This document shows positions 24,797 through 33,008 of a DNA stretch of 64,000 bases, piece after piece. Every line of letters begins with the position of its first letter. Within the stretch, counting starts at the first letter, position 1. The stretch covers positions 2,170,001 through 2,234,000 of the forward strand of contig NZ_OY787456.1 of NCBI RefSeq assembly GCF_963678875.1, in the 5' to 3' direction. The stretch is from an uncultured Hyphomonas sp. (GTDB lineage Bacteria; Pseudomonadota; Alphaproteobacteria; Caulobacterales; Hyphomonadaceae). Below the pieces are notes generated by a model. It was not told the DNA's origin, made no database searches, and worked only from the letters and a program-made list of their open reading frames with translations. The position numbers were made by a program, and so were the translations under genes.

Positions 24797-25282
24797 ATGT
24801 CCCGTACCATTACACTCTCTGCCATGGTGATGGCTGCCGCCGTCGCAACCGCCCTTCCGGCCGCTGCTGAAGACGAATACAACGTGTCGACCGGCATTAC
24901 GACGGCAGGTGTTCCGCTCGGCCTGCACGGCGTCGACGCTGTCGCGCTGACAACGCTGAACGCCGTCGCTGAAGGCGATGCACAATACACGGTCGTCGAA
25001 GACGGCGTGGCGTACTACTTCGCATCCGAAGATTCGGCGAAAAAATTCAAAGCCAACCCGGCCGTGTATGCACCGCAATATGGCGGTTTCTGCGCCTACG
25101 CAGTGGCCCTCGGCAAGAAGTTCGATGGCGACCCGCAATTTGCCGACATCGTCGATGGCAAGCTCTACCTGTTCGTGAATGCAGAGGTCTTCGAAAAGTA
25201 CAAGAAGGACTCCAAGCCCATTCTGGCCAAAGCCGAACGCACCTGGCCGCGCATCGAGCACAAGGCCGTGGGCGACCTCTGA
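24797..25282 (+). CDS. Exported YHS-domain protein
   Basis: Protein of 161 residues with a Sec signal peptide (MSRTITLSAMVMAAAVATAL, cleavage near AAAED). The mature part is a YHS domain: VDAVALTTLNAVAEGDAQYT, then VEDGVAYYFASEDSAKKFKANPAVYAPQYGGFCAYAV. This domain is found in secreted proteins of proteobacteria and in some metal-handling proteins; no enzymatic role is known for the stand-alone form. The start is the ATG at 24797, preceded by AAGGA; the longer frame from 24503 lacks a signal sequence. It sits between the exported hydrolase and a DUF1348 gene. Function not known. Confidence 0.82.
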   Translation: MSRTITLSAMVMAAAVATALPAAAEDEYNVSTGITTAGVPLGLHGVDAVALTTLNAVAEGDAQYTVVEDGVAYYFASEDSAKKFKANPAVYAPQYGGFCAYAVALGKKFDGDPQFADIVDGKLYLFVNAEVFEKYKKDSKPILAKAERTWPRIEHKAVGDL

Positions 25283-25294
25283 TCCCGCCACCGG

Positions 25295-25319
25295 GCGGCT
25301 GGAAGCTGCTTCCAGCCGC
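25295..25319 (+). terminator. Hairpin between the YHS and DUF1348 genes
   Basis: GCGGCTGGAAG-CTG-CTTCCAGCCGC, a perfect 11-bp stem with a 3-nt loop, 12 bp after the YHS stop. There is no T-run, so it may be a weak terminator or an mRNA stabiliser. Confidence 0.5.
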
Positions 25320-25356
25320 TCACGCTTTCCTCCCGGAACATCAAGAGACAACAGAC

Positions 25357-25818
25357 ATGAGACCGCCCCTCCCGCCCTTCACCGTTGATACAGCAACCGA
25401 AAAGGTCCGCCTTGCCGAAGACGGCTGGAACAGCCGCAACGCGGAAAAGGTTTCCCTTGCCTACACCGAAGACAGCGCCTGGCGGAACCGCGACCTGTTC
25501 ATCACAGGCCGGGCAGAAATCGTCCGCTTCCTGACGGACAAGTGGCAAAAGGAACAGGAATACCGGCTGATCAAGGAATTGTTCGCCTTCACGGACAACC
25601 GTATCGCCGTGCGATACGCCTATGAGTTCCATGACGCGACCGGCCAATGGCATCGCGCCTATGGCAACGAGAATTGGGAATTCGATGCCGAAGGCCTGAT
25701 GCAGAAGCGTTATGCCAGCATCAATAACCTGAAGATCAGCGAAGCCCAGCGCCTGTTTCACTGGCCTCAGGGCCGGCGCCCGGACGATCATCCGGGGCTC
25801 AGCGACCTTGGCCTTTAA
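25357..25818 (+). CDS. DUF1348 protein (NTF2/SnoaL-like fold)
   Basis: Protein of 153 residues of the DUF1348 family, a nuclear-transport-factor-2-like barrel. Characteristic parts are AEDGWNSRNAEKVSLAYTEDSAWRNRDLFITGR, the NENWEFDAEGLMQKRYASINNLKI stretch and the C-terminal RRPDDHPGLSDLGL. The start has AAGAGAC in a suitable position. No signal peptide. Function in the family is not established. It converges with ahpF, their stops being 6 bp apart. Confidence 0.85.
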   Translation: MRPPLPPFTVDTATEKVRLAEDGWNSRNAEKVSLAYTEDSAWRNRDLFITGRAEIVRFLTDKWQKEQEYRLIKELFAFTDNRIAVRYAYEFHDATGQWHRAYGNENWEFDAEGLMQKRYASINNLKISEAQRLFHWPQGRRPDDHPGLSDLGL

Positions 25819-25824
25819 GTCAGA

Positions 25825-27408
25825 TCAGGCGTCTTCCAGAACCGGTGCCTCTGCCGGTGCCAGACGGATCAGGTAGTCGAACGCGGAGAGGGCTGCCTTG
25901 GCGCCTTCTCCCATTGAGATGACGATCTGCTTGTAAGGTGTCGTGGTCGCGTCGCCAGCCGCGAAAACACCCGGGAGGGACGTCTGGGCCCGCATATCGG
26001 TCACGATCTCACCACGTTCGCTGAGCTCGATGCTGCCACGCAGCCACTCCGTATTCGGCACGAGACCGATCTGCACAAAGATGCCTTCCAGCGCCACTTC
26101 GTGCAGCTCTTCCGTGTTCCGGTTCTTGTAGACCAGACCTTTCACCTTTGCGCCATCACCGAGCACCTCAGTAGTCATGGCCGACGTGATGATTGTCACG
26201 TTTGGCAGACTGCGCAGCTTGTTCTGAAGCACGGCGTCGGCGCGCAGCTGCGTGTCGAATTCGATCAGTGTCACATGCGCCACAAGGCCTGCAAGGTCGA
26301 TCGCGGCCTCAACACCGGAGTTGCCGCCACCAATGACGGCAACGCGCTTACCTTTGAACAGCGGACCATCACAGTGCGGGCAGTAAGCCACGCCCTTGTT
26401 ACGATACTCTTCCTCGCCCGGCACACCCATCTGGCGCCAGCGGGCCCCCGGCGCGAGGATCAGGCTACGGGTCTTGAGGCTCGCGCCGTTCTCCAGAACG
26501 ACTTCGTGCAGACCGCCCTCCTCCTTAGCCGGAACAAGCTTCGCGGCAGTCTGGAGGTTCATCACATCAATGTCGTATTCCTTGATGTGCGTTTCCATCG
26601 CGGTCGCAAGCTTCGGGCCTTCCGTGTACGGCACGGAGATCAGGTTTTCGATGCCCATCGTGTCGAGTACCTGCCCGCCCAGACGTTCAGCTGCGATGCC
26701 GGTACGGATGCCCTTCCGGGCTGCGTAAATCGCCCCCGCAGCACCAGCAGGACCGCCACCGATGACGAGCACTTCAAACGGCTCTTTCTGCGAGATCTTT
26801 GCCGCCATCTTTTCCTGTGCGCCGGTATCCAGCTTGGCGAGAATCTGCTCGACCTCCATCCGGCCGGACCCGAAGACTTCGCCGTTCAGGTAAACCGTCG
26901 GCACAGCCATCACCTGGCGTGCATCGACTTCGCTCTTGAACAGCGCCCCATCGATCGCGGTGTGCCGGATGTTTGGATTGAGGACAGCCATCATGTTCAG
27001 GGCCTGAACCACATCCGGACAGTTCTGACAGGACAGCGAGAAATAGGTTTCAAACTCGAATTTGCCTTCGAGTGATTTGATCTGCTCGATCACTTCCGGT
27101 GCAATTTTCGGCGGGTGTCCGCCAACCTGGAGCAGCGCGAGAACGAGCGATGTGAATTCGTGGCCGAGCGGCAGGCCGGCAAAGCGCAGGCTGATGTCCG
27201 CCTCAGGCGCCGTGATGGCAAAGGACGGCGCGCGCGCATCGTCGCCGTGCTTCCAGGTGACCTTGTCGGAAAGGTCGGCAATCTCCTGCAGGAGCTCTTC
27301 GAGGTCACGGCTGCCCTTGGTGTCGTCCAGAGCCGCCACCAGTTCCACCGGGCGCCGGATGTTTTCCATATAGGCTTTGAGCTGGTTCTTCAGATTGGCG
27401 TCCAACAT
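25825..27408 (-). CDS. ahpF: Alkyl hydroperoxide reductase subunit F
   Basis: AhpF of 527 residues, the normal length. It transfers electrons from NADH through FAD and two CxxC centres to AhpC. The N-terminal thioredoxin-like domain carries CQNC (Cys127/Cys130), the FAD motif is GGGPAG (217-222), and the redox centre CPHC lies at Cys343/Cys346 in AYCPHCDGPLFKGKRVAVIGGGNSG. It is cytoplasmic. It follows ahpC with a 117-bp gap that contains a strong hairpin (27476-27506), which probably keeps AhpF levels below AhpC. It lies next to genes for H2O2-producing oxidases. Confidence 0.96.
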   Translation of the reverse strand: MLDANLKNQLKAYMENIRRPVELVAALDDTKGSRDLEELLQEIADLSDKVTWKHGDDARAPSFAITAPEADISLRFAGLPLGHEFTSLVLALLQVGGHPPKIAPEVIEQIKSLEGKFEFETYFSLSCQNCPDVVQALNMMAVLNPNIRHTAIDGALFKSEVDARQVMAVPTVYLNGEVFGSGRMEVEQILAKLDTGAQEKMAAKISQKEPFEVLVIGGGPAGAAGAIYAARKGIRTGIAAERLGGQVLDTMGIENLISVPYTEGPKLATAMETHIKEYDIDVMNLQTAAKLVPAKEEGGLHEVVLENGASLKTRSLILAPGARWRQMGVPGEEEYRNKGVAYCPHCDGPLFKGKRVAVIGGGNSGVEAAIDLAGLVAHVTLIEFDTQLRADAVLQNKLRSLPNVTIITSAMTTEVLGDGAKVKGLVYKNRNTEELHEVALEGIFVQIGLVPNTEWLRGSIELSERGEIVTDMRAQTSLPGVFAAGDATTTPYKQIVISMGEGAKAALSAFDYLIRLAPAEAPVLEDA

Positions 27409-27475
27409 GAGTCATCTCCTGCGAAGGTCGCGGACGCGCCGGCTGGCAGCGCGATTCCTGCGGGCAAAGGGAAAC

Positions 27476-27506
27476 CCGGCTGGCTGTGACGTCCACAGCC
27501 AGCCGG
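27476..27506 (-). terminator. Hairpin between ahpC and ahpF (attenuator-like)
   Basis: CCGGCTGGCTGTG (27476-27488) pairs with CACAGCCAGCCGG (27494-27506), a perfect 13-bp stem with a 5-nt loop. On the minus strand it is followed by GTTTCCCTTTG, only a partial T-run. Probably a leaky terminator or stabilising stem giving less ahpF than ahpC transcript. Confidence 0.65.
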
Positions 27507-27525
27507 ATAATAGAATTGTGGTGGC

Positions 27526-28089
27526 TTAGATCTTGCCGACCAGTTCCAGCGACGGGGCGAGGGTTTCCGAACCTTCTTCCCATTTCGCCGGGCAGACCTG
27601 ACCCGGATTTGCGCGGACGTACTGAGCCGCTTTGACCTTGCGGACGAGCTCGGCCGCGTTGCGGCCAACGCCTTCGCAGGTCACTTCGATCACCTGGATC
27701 ACACCGTCCGGGTCAACCACGAAGGTGCCACGGTCTGCGAGGCCCATGTCTTCGCGCATGTTTTCGAAGTTGCGGGTGATGGTGCCCGTCGGATCGCCGA
27801 GCATGTAGTATTCGATCTTGCCGATGGCCGGCGAAGTTTCGTGCCATGCCTTGTGGCTGAAGTGCGTATCGGTCGACACGGCGAACACTTCGACGCCCAT
27901 GCCCTGCAGCGCGGCGTATTCGGACTGCAGGTCTTCCAGTTCGGTCGGGCACACAAAGGTGAAGTCTGCCGGGTAGAAGAAGAAGATTGCCCACTTGCCC
28001 TTCACGTCGGCATCGCTGACCGACTCGAATTTGCCTTGCTTGAATGCTTCGGCTTTGAAGGGCTTAATTTGCGTATTGATAAGGGACAT
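27526..28089 (-). CDS. ahpC: Alkyl hydroperoxide reductase subunit C (typical 2-Cys peroxiredoxin)
   Basis: AhpC of 187 residues, the usual length, from ATG 28089 (CGGAG 6-7 bp upstream). The longer frame to 28170 adds 27 unrelated residues. Peroxidatic Cys47 is in FYPADFTFVCPTE and resolving Cys166 in GQVCPAKWEEG. It reduces H2O2 and organic peroxides in the cytoplasm using AhpF. The promoter region contains the 10-mer GGGACAAATC twice, 48 bp apart (28116 and 28164). No oxyR gene is in the window. Confidence 0.96.
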   Translation of the reverse strand: MSLINTQIKPFKAEAFKQGKFESVSDADVKGKWAIFFFYPADFTFVCPTELEDLQSEYAALQGMGVEVFAVSTDTHFSHKAWHETSPAIGKIEYYMLGDPTGTITRNFENMREDMGLADRGTFVVDPDGVIQVIEVTCEGVGRNAAELVRKVKAAQYVRANPGQVCPAKWEEGSETLAPSLELVGKI

Positions 28090-28613
28090 TGTGGCTCCGT
28101 CTGTTGTTGCTTGCCGGGACAAATCCAATACCTGTCCAGAATGGCTTGCCAATAAATTGTGGTGGGACAAATCGCGCGCTTGTCTTTAGATCTTTGCGCT
28201 TGAAATCCCGCGACTGACGTTTCCTTCGCCCTGCGTCCTTTTCTATAATTATTCTAAATTGGGAAACAAGGGCCGACCCACGGGCAGATGCAGGCATTCC
28301 ACAATCTGCTGCATTTTCTGGAGAAATTCGCCAGCAGTGAGCGGCAATCAGCCACCTGCACCGCCAGTCTGACGCCCCGCTCCCGCCAGATATGCTGACC
28401 AGAATCAGCAAGGCGACCGCACACAGCGAGGCCAGAGATTCGGCCAGCTTTCCGCTCTCCCGAACCGCCGGCGAAGATGCCTTGCCACTTATCCCCTGCA
28501 TCACGCATCCGTGATCGATAATTGGTCCCTCACGCCGAATGCGACGCGCTTGGCCAGTTTTCCCTTTACGGTCCCATTGCGAGGGCTACGACAGATATAA
28601 AACGGAGGGCGTG
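28090..28613. other. Intergenic region between ahpC and the amine-oxidase operon
   Basis: About 520 bp with divergent promoters. Near ahpC it has two copies of GGGACAAATC (28116-28125 and 28164-28173). A frame on the minus strand (28504 to 28064) has a short hydrophobic stretch but runs through the ahpC start and ends in low-complexity basic sequence, so I do not call it. A second frame extends the amine oxidase upstream to 28539 without a signal sequence or ribosome site. Confidence 0.45.
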
Positions 28614-30188
28614 ATGGAGGGAGCAACCAGGCGGTACGCATTGGCGATGATTGGCGCGACGGCTGGTAGCGCCGCGCTCTATTCCGCGATGAAAGCCATT
28701 CATCACGTCCAGCCCTCTTCCTATAAGGGACCGATCAAACTCGACGGAGACCCGAAAGGCGCCAAAGTCCTTGTCCTGGGCGCTGGTCTTGCGGGCATGG
28801 TAGCAGCCCTCGAACTTCGATCGGCAGGCTATGATGTCGAAGTTCTGGAATACCGCGAGAAAGCAGGCGGACGCTGCTGGACGCTGCGCGGTGGCGACAC
28901 CTACACCGAGTTGGGCGGCGCAACCCAACACGTCTCCTTCGACGGCGACAACTACATCAATCCGGGCCCCTGGCGCATTCCCTATGATCATCACGGCGTA
29001 CTGGACTATTGCCAGCGCCTGGGTGTCCAGCTGGAACCCTTTATCCAGCAGAACCACAACGCCTACATCCACAACAGCAAGGCCTTTGGCGGCAAGCCGC
29101 AACGCTACAGGCACATTGCCACGGACTATCGCGGCCAGACATCGGAGTTGCTGGCCAAGGCCGTCGACCAGAACCGGCTGGACGACATGCTCACCCCGGA
29201 TGACAAGGAAGCGCTGGTCGAGTCACTACGGGCAACCGGCGCGCTCGACAGCACGAATTCCTACATGGCAGGAATGTCCACCAGCCGGTACCGGGGCTAT
29301 GGCAAGCCGCCAGGCGCTGGTTTCGATGGCGCACCTTCCCCGTCGGAGCCGATCAGCCTGTCGGACATCCTCAAATCAAACCTCTGGCACCGCCTTGCGG
29401 ACGCAGACATCCTCGATCACCAGATGCCGATGTTCCAGCCTGTCGGCGGCATGGACATGATCGCTCAGGCATTCGCGCGGGAAGTCGGCGACCTGATCCG
29501 CTTCAATTCCAAAGTCGTCTCCCTTCAGCAGGATAAGACCGGCGTTCAGGTGGCTTACGAAGATACCCGTACAGGCGACACGCTGACGGCAGAGGCAGAC
29601 TGGTGTGTCTGCACCGTGCCATTCTCGATCCTCGGCCAGATGGACCATAACCTCTCGCCGGAACTCACCGCTGCGGTAAACGATGTCTACTATCGCGGGT
29701 CTGCCAAATGGGGCCTCGAATTCAAACGGCGCTTCTGGGAAGAAGACGACAAGATCTATGGCGGGATCAGCTACACCGACCTGCCCATCGAAATGATCTC
29801 GTATCCCTCCAGCGGTCTGTTCACCAAAGGCCCGGCTGTCGTGCTGGGCGGATACACATGGGACGACGCGCAAGCCTATGAATTCAACGCCATGCAGCCG
29901 GAAGACCGGATCAAATGGGCCCTGGAATTCGGATCCCATATCCACCCGCAATACCTGGAAGAATACAAGACCGGCGTCAGCGTCGTCTGGCACAAGGTTC
30001 CATGGGTGCTCGGCTGCTTCGGCATCTGGCGCAATCAGAAGACCCATTACGCAAATGCGGTGAAGATCGACAATCGCGTTGTCTGCGCAGGCGAGCACGT
30101 ATCTTATCTCGGGGCCTGGCTGGAAGGCGCGATCGAATCCTCACTCGATGCGATTGGCAGACTGCACGACAAGGTGATCAACGGATGA
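28614..30188 (+). CDS. Flavin-containing amine/L-amino-acid oxidase with Tat signal
   Basis: Flavin amine oxidase of 524 residues from ATG 28614, which has a strong CGGAGGG 5 bp before it. TRRYALAMIGATAGSAALYSAM is a twin-arginine-type signal. FAD-binding marks are KVLVLGAGLAGMVAALELRSAGYDVEVLEYREKAGGRCW, then GGMDMIAQAFAREVGDLIRFNSKV in the middle, and the C-terminal VCAGEHVSYLGAWLEGAIESS. These fit the monoamine oxidase/L-amino-acid oxidase family, which makes an imine from an amine. The stop overlaps the start of a cytochrome c gene (ATGA), and a lipoprotein RidA gene follows. That suggests electrons pass to the cytochrome rather than only to oxygen; this is inference. Confidence 0.87.
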   Translation: MEGATRRYALAMIGATAGSAALYSAMKAIHHVQPSSYKGPIKLDGDPKGAKVLVLGAGLAGMVAALELRSAGYDVEVLEYREKAGGRCWTLRGGDTYTELGGATQHVSFDGDNYINPGPWRIPYDHHGVLDYCQRLGVQLEPFIQQNHNAYIHNSKAFGGKPQRYRHIATDYRGQTSELLAKAVDQNRLDDMLTPDDKEALVESLRATGALDSTNSYMAGMSTSRYRGYGKPPGAGFDGAPSPSEPISLSDILKSNLWHRLADADILDHQMPMFQPVGGMDMIAQAFAREVGDLIRFNSKVVSLQQDKTGVQVAYEDTRTGDTLTAEADWCVCTVPFSILGQMDHNLSPELTAAVNDVYYRGSAKWGLEFKRRFWEEDDKIYGGISYTDLPIEMISYPSSGLFTKGPAVVLGGYTWDDAQAYEFNAMQPEDRIKWALEFGSHIHPQYLEEYKTGVSVVWHKVPWVLGCFGIWRNQKTHYANAVKIDNRVVCAGEHVSYLGAWLEGAIESSLDAIGRLHDKVING

Positions 30189-30628
30189 GACATCAAGCCC
30201 GCACCGCCCTGACCGTCTTTGCATTCGCGGCCGCCACCTTCAGCATGCAAGCCGATGAAGGCATTCCTGAAGTCACCAGTTTTGAACCCACGCCTCTCGA
30301 GAAGAAAATATTCGACGGGCCGGGCGTGACGGTGACGAGCGGCCAGGAAATTTATTCCACGCTCTGCTCAGGTTGCCATATGCCCGAGGGCGAAGGCGCC
30401 GTTGGTGGCGGCATGTATCCCGCGCTCGCAGGGAACGAGAAGCTTGAATATCCGGATTATGCTGTCTTTATCATCCTGAACGGATACAAAGCGATGCCAC
30501 CCTTCGCCCACACGCTTTCAGACGAGCAGGTTGCCGCGGTCGTCAACTACTTGCAGTCCGGCCTGGGCGGTAACGCCTACGAACCAACGGCAACGGCCGA
30601 ACACGCCGAGCTCAGCCGGCCTCAATAA
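30185..30628 (+). CDS. Periplasmic monohaem cytochrome c
   Basis: Class I-type cytochrome c of 147 residues. The signal peptide covers residues 1-23. The haem motif is CSGCH at 61-65 (EIYSTLCSGCHMPEGEGAVGGGMYPALAGNEKL) and the likely axial Met is Met104 in GYKAMPPFAHTLSDEQVAAVVNYLQ. The fold resembles small electron-carrier cytochromes paired with periplasmic dehydrogenases. Its ATG overlaps the stop of the amine oxidase gene, so the two are translationally coupled, and it is followed after 20 bp by the RidA lipoprotein gene. Probable role: accept electrons from the exported oxidase and pass them to the respiratory chain. Confidence 0.9.
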   Translation: MRHQARTALTVFAFAAATFSMQADEGIPEVTSFEPTPLEKKIFDGPGVTVTSGQEIYSTLCSGCHMPEGEGAVGGGMYPALAGNEKLEYPDYAVFIILNGYKAMPPFAHTLSDEQVAAVVNYLQSGLGGNAYEPTATAEHAELSRPQ

Positions 30629-30648
30629 TCAGAATACGGAGTGAAACC

Positions 30649-31143
30649 ATGCGCCTTACTGCCCCTCTTCTTTCGATTGCCGCAATCGCGCTTGGCGCCT
30701 GCGGCGCGGCCGACAGTGAAGTCATTCGCCACAAGATCCCCGGATCCGACTTCCCGATCCTTCAGGCGGTTGAAGTGCCACCTGATGCAACACTGGTTTA
30801 CCTGAGCGGCGCTGGCCCCAGCATTACGGACGAGACGGTCGATCCGAGATCGCCGGCAGCCTTCGGCGATATCACAACCCAAACCGAAACAACGCTGGCC
30901 ACAATCGAATCCCGCCTTGAAGGGCTGGACCTCACCATGAGCGACGTCATCAAGATGCAGGTCTATATCGTCGCCGCACCAGGCGAAGACTCGCTCGATT
31001 TCGGTGGATTCATGAAGGGCTATGTGAAGTATTTCGGCACGGAAGCGCAGCCTAACCTGCCGACCCGTTCGGTCTTCGAAGTTGCCGGGCTCGCCAACCC
31101 GGGATGGCTGATCGAAATCGAAGTCGTCGCCGTCCGCGATTAA
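30649..31143 (+). CDS. RidA/YjgF-family protein exported as a lipoprotein
   Basis: RidA-family protein of 164 residues. RidA enzymes hydrolyse reactive enamines and imines. The N-terminus has a clear lipobox LGAC (Cys18), which is unusual because RidA proteins are normally cytoplasmic. The family core is VYLSGAGPSITDE, then AFGDITTQTETTLATIESRLEGLDLTMSDVIKMQVYIV and LPTRSVFEVAGL; Arg140 matches the substrate-carboxylate-binding Arg105 of RidA, and IEIEVVAV provides the following acidic residue. The gene follows amine oxidase and cytochrome c in one operon. It fits clearance of the imino product released by the oxidase in the periplasm. Confidence 0.88.
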   Translation: MRLTAPLLSIAAIALGACGAADSEVIRHKIPGSDFPILQAVEVPPDATLVYLSGAGPSITDETVDPRSPAAFGDITTQTETTLATIESRLEGLDLTMSDVIKMQVYIVAAPGEDSLDFGGFMKGYVKYFGTEAQPNLPTRSVFEVAGLANPGWLIEIEVVAVRD

Positions 31144-31150
31144 GCAGACC

Positions 31151-31179
31151 CGTTCCGACGCCGGTAAGGCGCCGGAACG
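31151..31179 (+). terminator. Hairpin after the RidA gene
   Basis: CGTTCCGACGCC (31151-31162), loop GGTAA, GGCGCCGGAACG (31168-31179): a 12-bp stem with one A-C mismatch just after the stop. No T-run, so a weak terminator or mRNA-end stabiliser. Confidence 0.5.
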
Positions 31180-31269
31180 TGGCCTCTGCGCAGCCACTTG
31201 CCCCTACGCAAGTCATTTCCTTGACCGGGAAGGCATGTATGATCCCCAAAAATACGATTGGGGAGAGCC

Positions 31270-32973
31270 ATGCACTACGCAGAACTTCTGAAAGCACGCG
31301 AAGAACTGACCGGACCAGGCGGTGACTTCGAGATCGTGGAAGCCGAAGTGCTCGGCAACAAGCTTCGCATTTACAAGAATGCCCCGCCGAGCATTCGGGA
31401 AGTGTGGGCCGCGACCAAGGAGTTCGCAGACCGGACATATCTGGTTTACGAGGACGAGCGCCTCACCTACGCCGAAGCCCATGAGCGGGTAAATGCCATC
31501 GCAGCCTGGCTCTTTGACCAGGGCGTAAAGCCGGGCGACCGGATCGCTGTCGCGATGCGCAATTACCCGGAGTGGCTCCTCATCTATTGGGCCGGCGCAT
31601 CTGTCGGGATCACTGTTGTGGGCATGAACGCCTGGTGGACGGCCGACGAAATGGCCTATGCCCTCAAGGACTCTGAACCCAAAATCCTGTTTCTGGATGC
31701 CGAACGGCTCGAACGCGTCCGCGACCGGCCAGACCTTACCGGCTCGATGAAACTTGTCGGGGTCAGACTCCCTGACCTCCCATCCAACGTGATACCGTGG
31801 AGCGATGTCATTGCCCATGGTGGCAACATGCCGGACGTCACGGTCGATCCGGAATCAGATGCCTGCATCTTCTATACCTCCGGCACCACAGGCTTCCCGA
31901 AAGGCGCACAGCTCACACAACGCGGCTGCGTCTCCAATCTCATGAACATGTTGTATGCCGGAGCGTCCACGGCGCTGGCGGTGCAACGCGCAACAGGGGT
32001 CGAGCCGCCGGCAGACCCGCCGCCGCCTGTAGGCCTGCTGACGACACCGCTCTTCCACGTCACCGCAAACAATTGTGGCGCCTATGCCATGACGGCGGTC
32101 GGAGGCACGATTATTCTGATGTACCGCTGGGACGCTGGCGAAGCGCTCAAAATCATCGAACGGGAGAAGGTCACCAGCCTGGGCGGCGTGCCGGTCATGG
32201 GCAGAGAATTGATCAATCACCCCGACTTCCCAAAGACCGATACCTCCAGCCTCGTCCAGCTTTCGGGCGGCGGAGCGCAAGTGCCGCCCGATCTGGTTCA
32301 GAAGATTGAATCAAGCATCGCGACCGCTCGCCCGGCTACCGGGTATGGCATGACGGAAACATGCGGGATCATCACCTCCGTGTCCGCAGACTTCTTCGTC
32401 GACAAACCGGACAGCGCCGGCCCGGCCATGCCGAACTTCGAAGTCAAATGCGTGGACGAACTGGGGGAGACTGTCCCTCCCGGCGAACTCGGCGAGCTTT
32501 GGGTAAAAGGGTCCTCTGTCATCAAGGGCTATATCAACCGGCCGGAGGCCACCGCTGAATCGATCACGGATGGCTGGCTGCACACCGGCGATATCGCCCG
32601 CATCGACAAGGATGGCTTCATCTTCATTGTCGACCGCAAGAAAGACATGGTCCTTCGCGGCGGCGAAAACGTCTACTGCGCCGAAGTGGAATCCGTTGCC
32701 TATACCCACCCGGCCATCACAGAGTGCAGCGTGTTCGGAGTGCCGGATGACCGGCTCGGAGAAGAGGTCGGCATCGCCATCGTGTTGAAGCCGGGCGAGA
32801 AACTGACCGCTGACGCGTTCCGGGCCCATTGCGCCGCCACCATGGCGAAGCACAAAGTTCCCCGCTATGTCTGGTTCATTGCGGATGCCCTGCCTCGGAA
32901 CGCCAGCGGCAAGTTCGTCAAACGCGACCTGCGCGACCGCCTCAGCGCAGAACTCCAGAACGCCGGGCACTGA
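31270..32973 (+). CDS. Acyl-CoA synthetase (AMP-forming)
   Basis: AMP-binding enzyme of 567 residues that activates a carboxylic acid to its acyl-CoA. The start at ATG 31270 follows GGGGAG; a TTG at 31258 lies upstream. Motifs are YTSGTTGFPKG (phosphate loop), YGMTETCG, LHTGDIARIDKDGFIFIVDRKKDMVLRGGENVY (hinge and Asp/Arg of the AMP site) and the catalytic Lys in ASGKFVKRDLRD near the C-terminus. Fatty or aromatic acids are both possible substrates. There is no signal peptide. It is probably a separate unit from the oxidase cassette, since 126 bp and a hairpin lie between. Confidence 0.9.
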   Translation: MHYAELLKAREELTGPGGDFEIVEAEVLGNKLRIYKNAPPSIREVWAATKEFADRTYLVYEDERLTYAEAHERVNAIAAWLFDQGVKPGDRIAVAMRNYPEWLLIYWAGASVGITVVGMNAWWTADEMAYALKDSEPKILFLDAERLERVRDRPDLTGSMKLVGVRLPDLPSNVIPWSDVIAHGGNMPDVTVDPESDACIFYTSGTTGFPKGAQLTQRGCVSNLMNMLYAGASTALAVQRATGVEPPADPPPPVGLLTTPLFHVTANNCGAYAMTAVGGTIILMYRWDAGEALKIIEREKVTSLGGVPVMGRELINHPDFPKTDTSSLVQLSGGGAQVPPDLVQKIESSIATARPATGYGMTETCGIITSVSADFFVDKPDSAGPAMPNFEVKCVDELGETVPPGELGELWVKGSSVIKGYINRPEATAESITDGWLHTGDIARIDKDGFIFIVDRKKDMVLRGGENVYCAEVESVAYTHPAITECSVFGVPDDRLGEEVGIAIVLKPGEKLTADAFRAHCAATMAKHKVPRYVWFIADALPRNASGKFVKRDLRDRLSAELQNAGH

Positions 32974-32985
32974 ACCGTGATCTGC

Positions 32986-33008
32986 GGGCGGCAGTCTTGC
33001 TGCCGCCC
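32986..33008. terminator. Hairpin between convergent genes
   Basis: GGGCGGCAG (32986-32994), loop TCTTG, CTGCCGCCC (33000-33008): a perfect 9-bp stem between the acyl-CoA synthetase stop and the phnE stop. It lacks a T-run on either strand; likely a weak bidirectional terminator. Confidence 0.5.

Noticed and set aside
28064..28504. Minus-strand frame of 146 codons upstream of ahpC with a short hydrophobic stretch
   Set aside because: It runs through the ahpC start and promoter, has no ribosome site, and its second half is low-complexity basic sequence.
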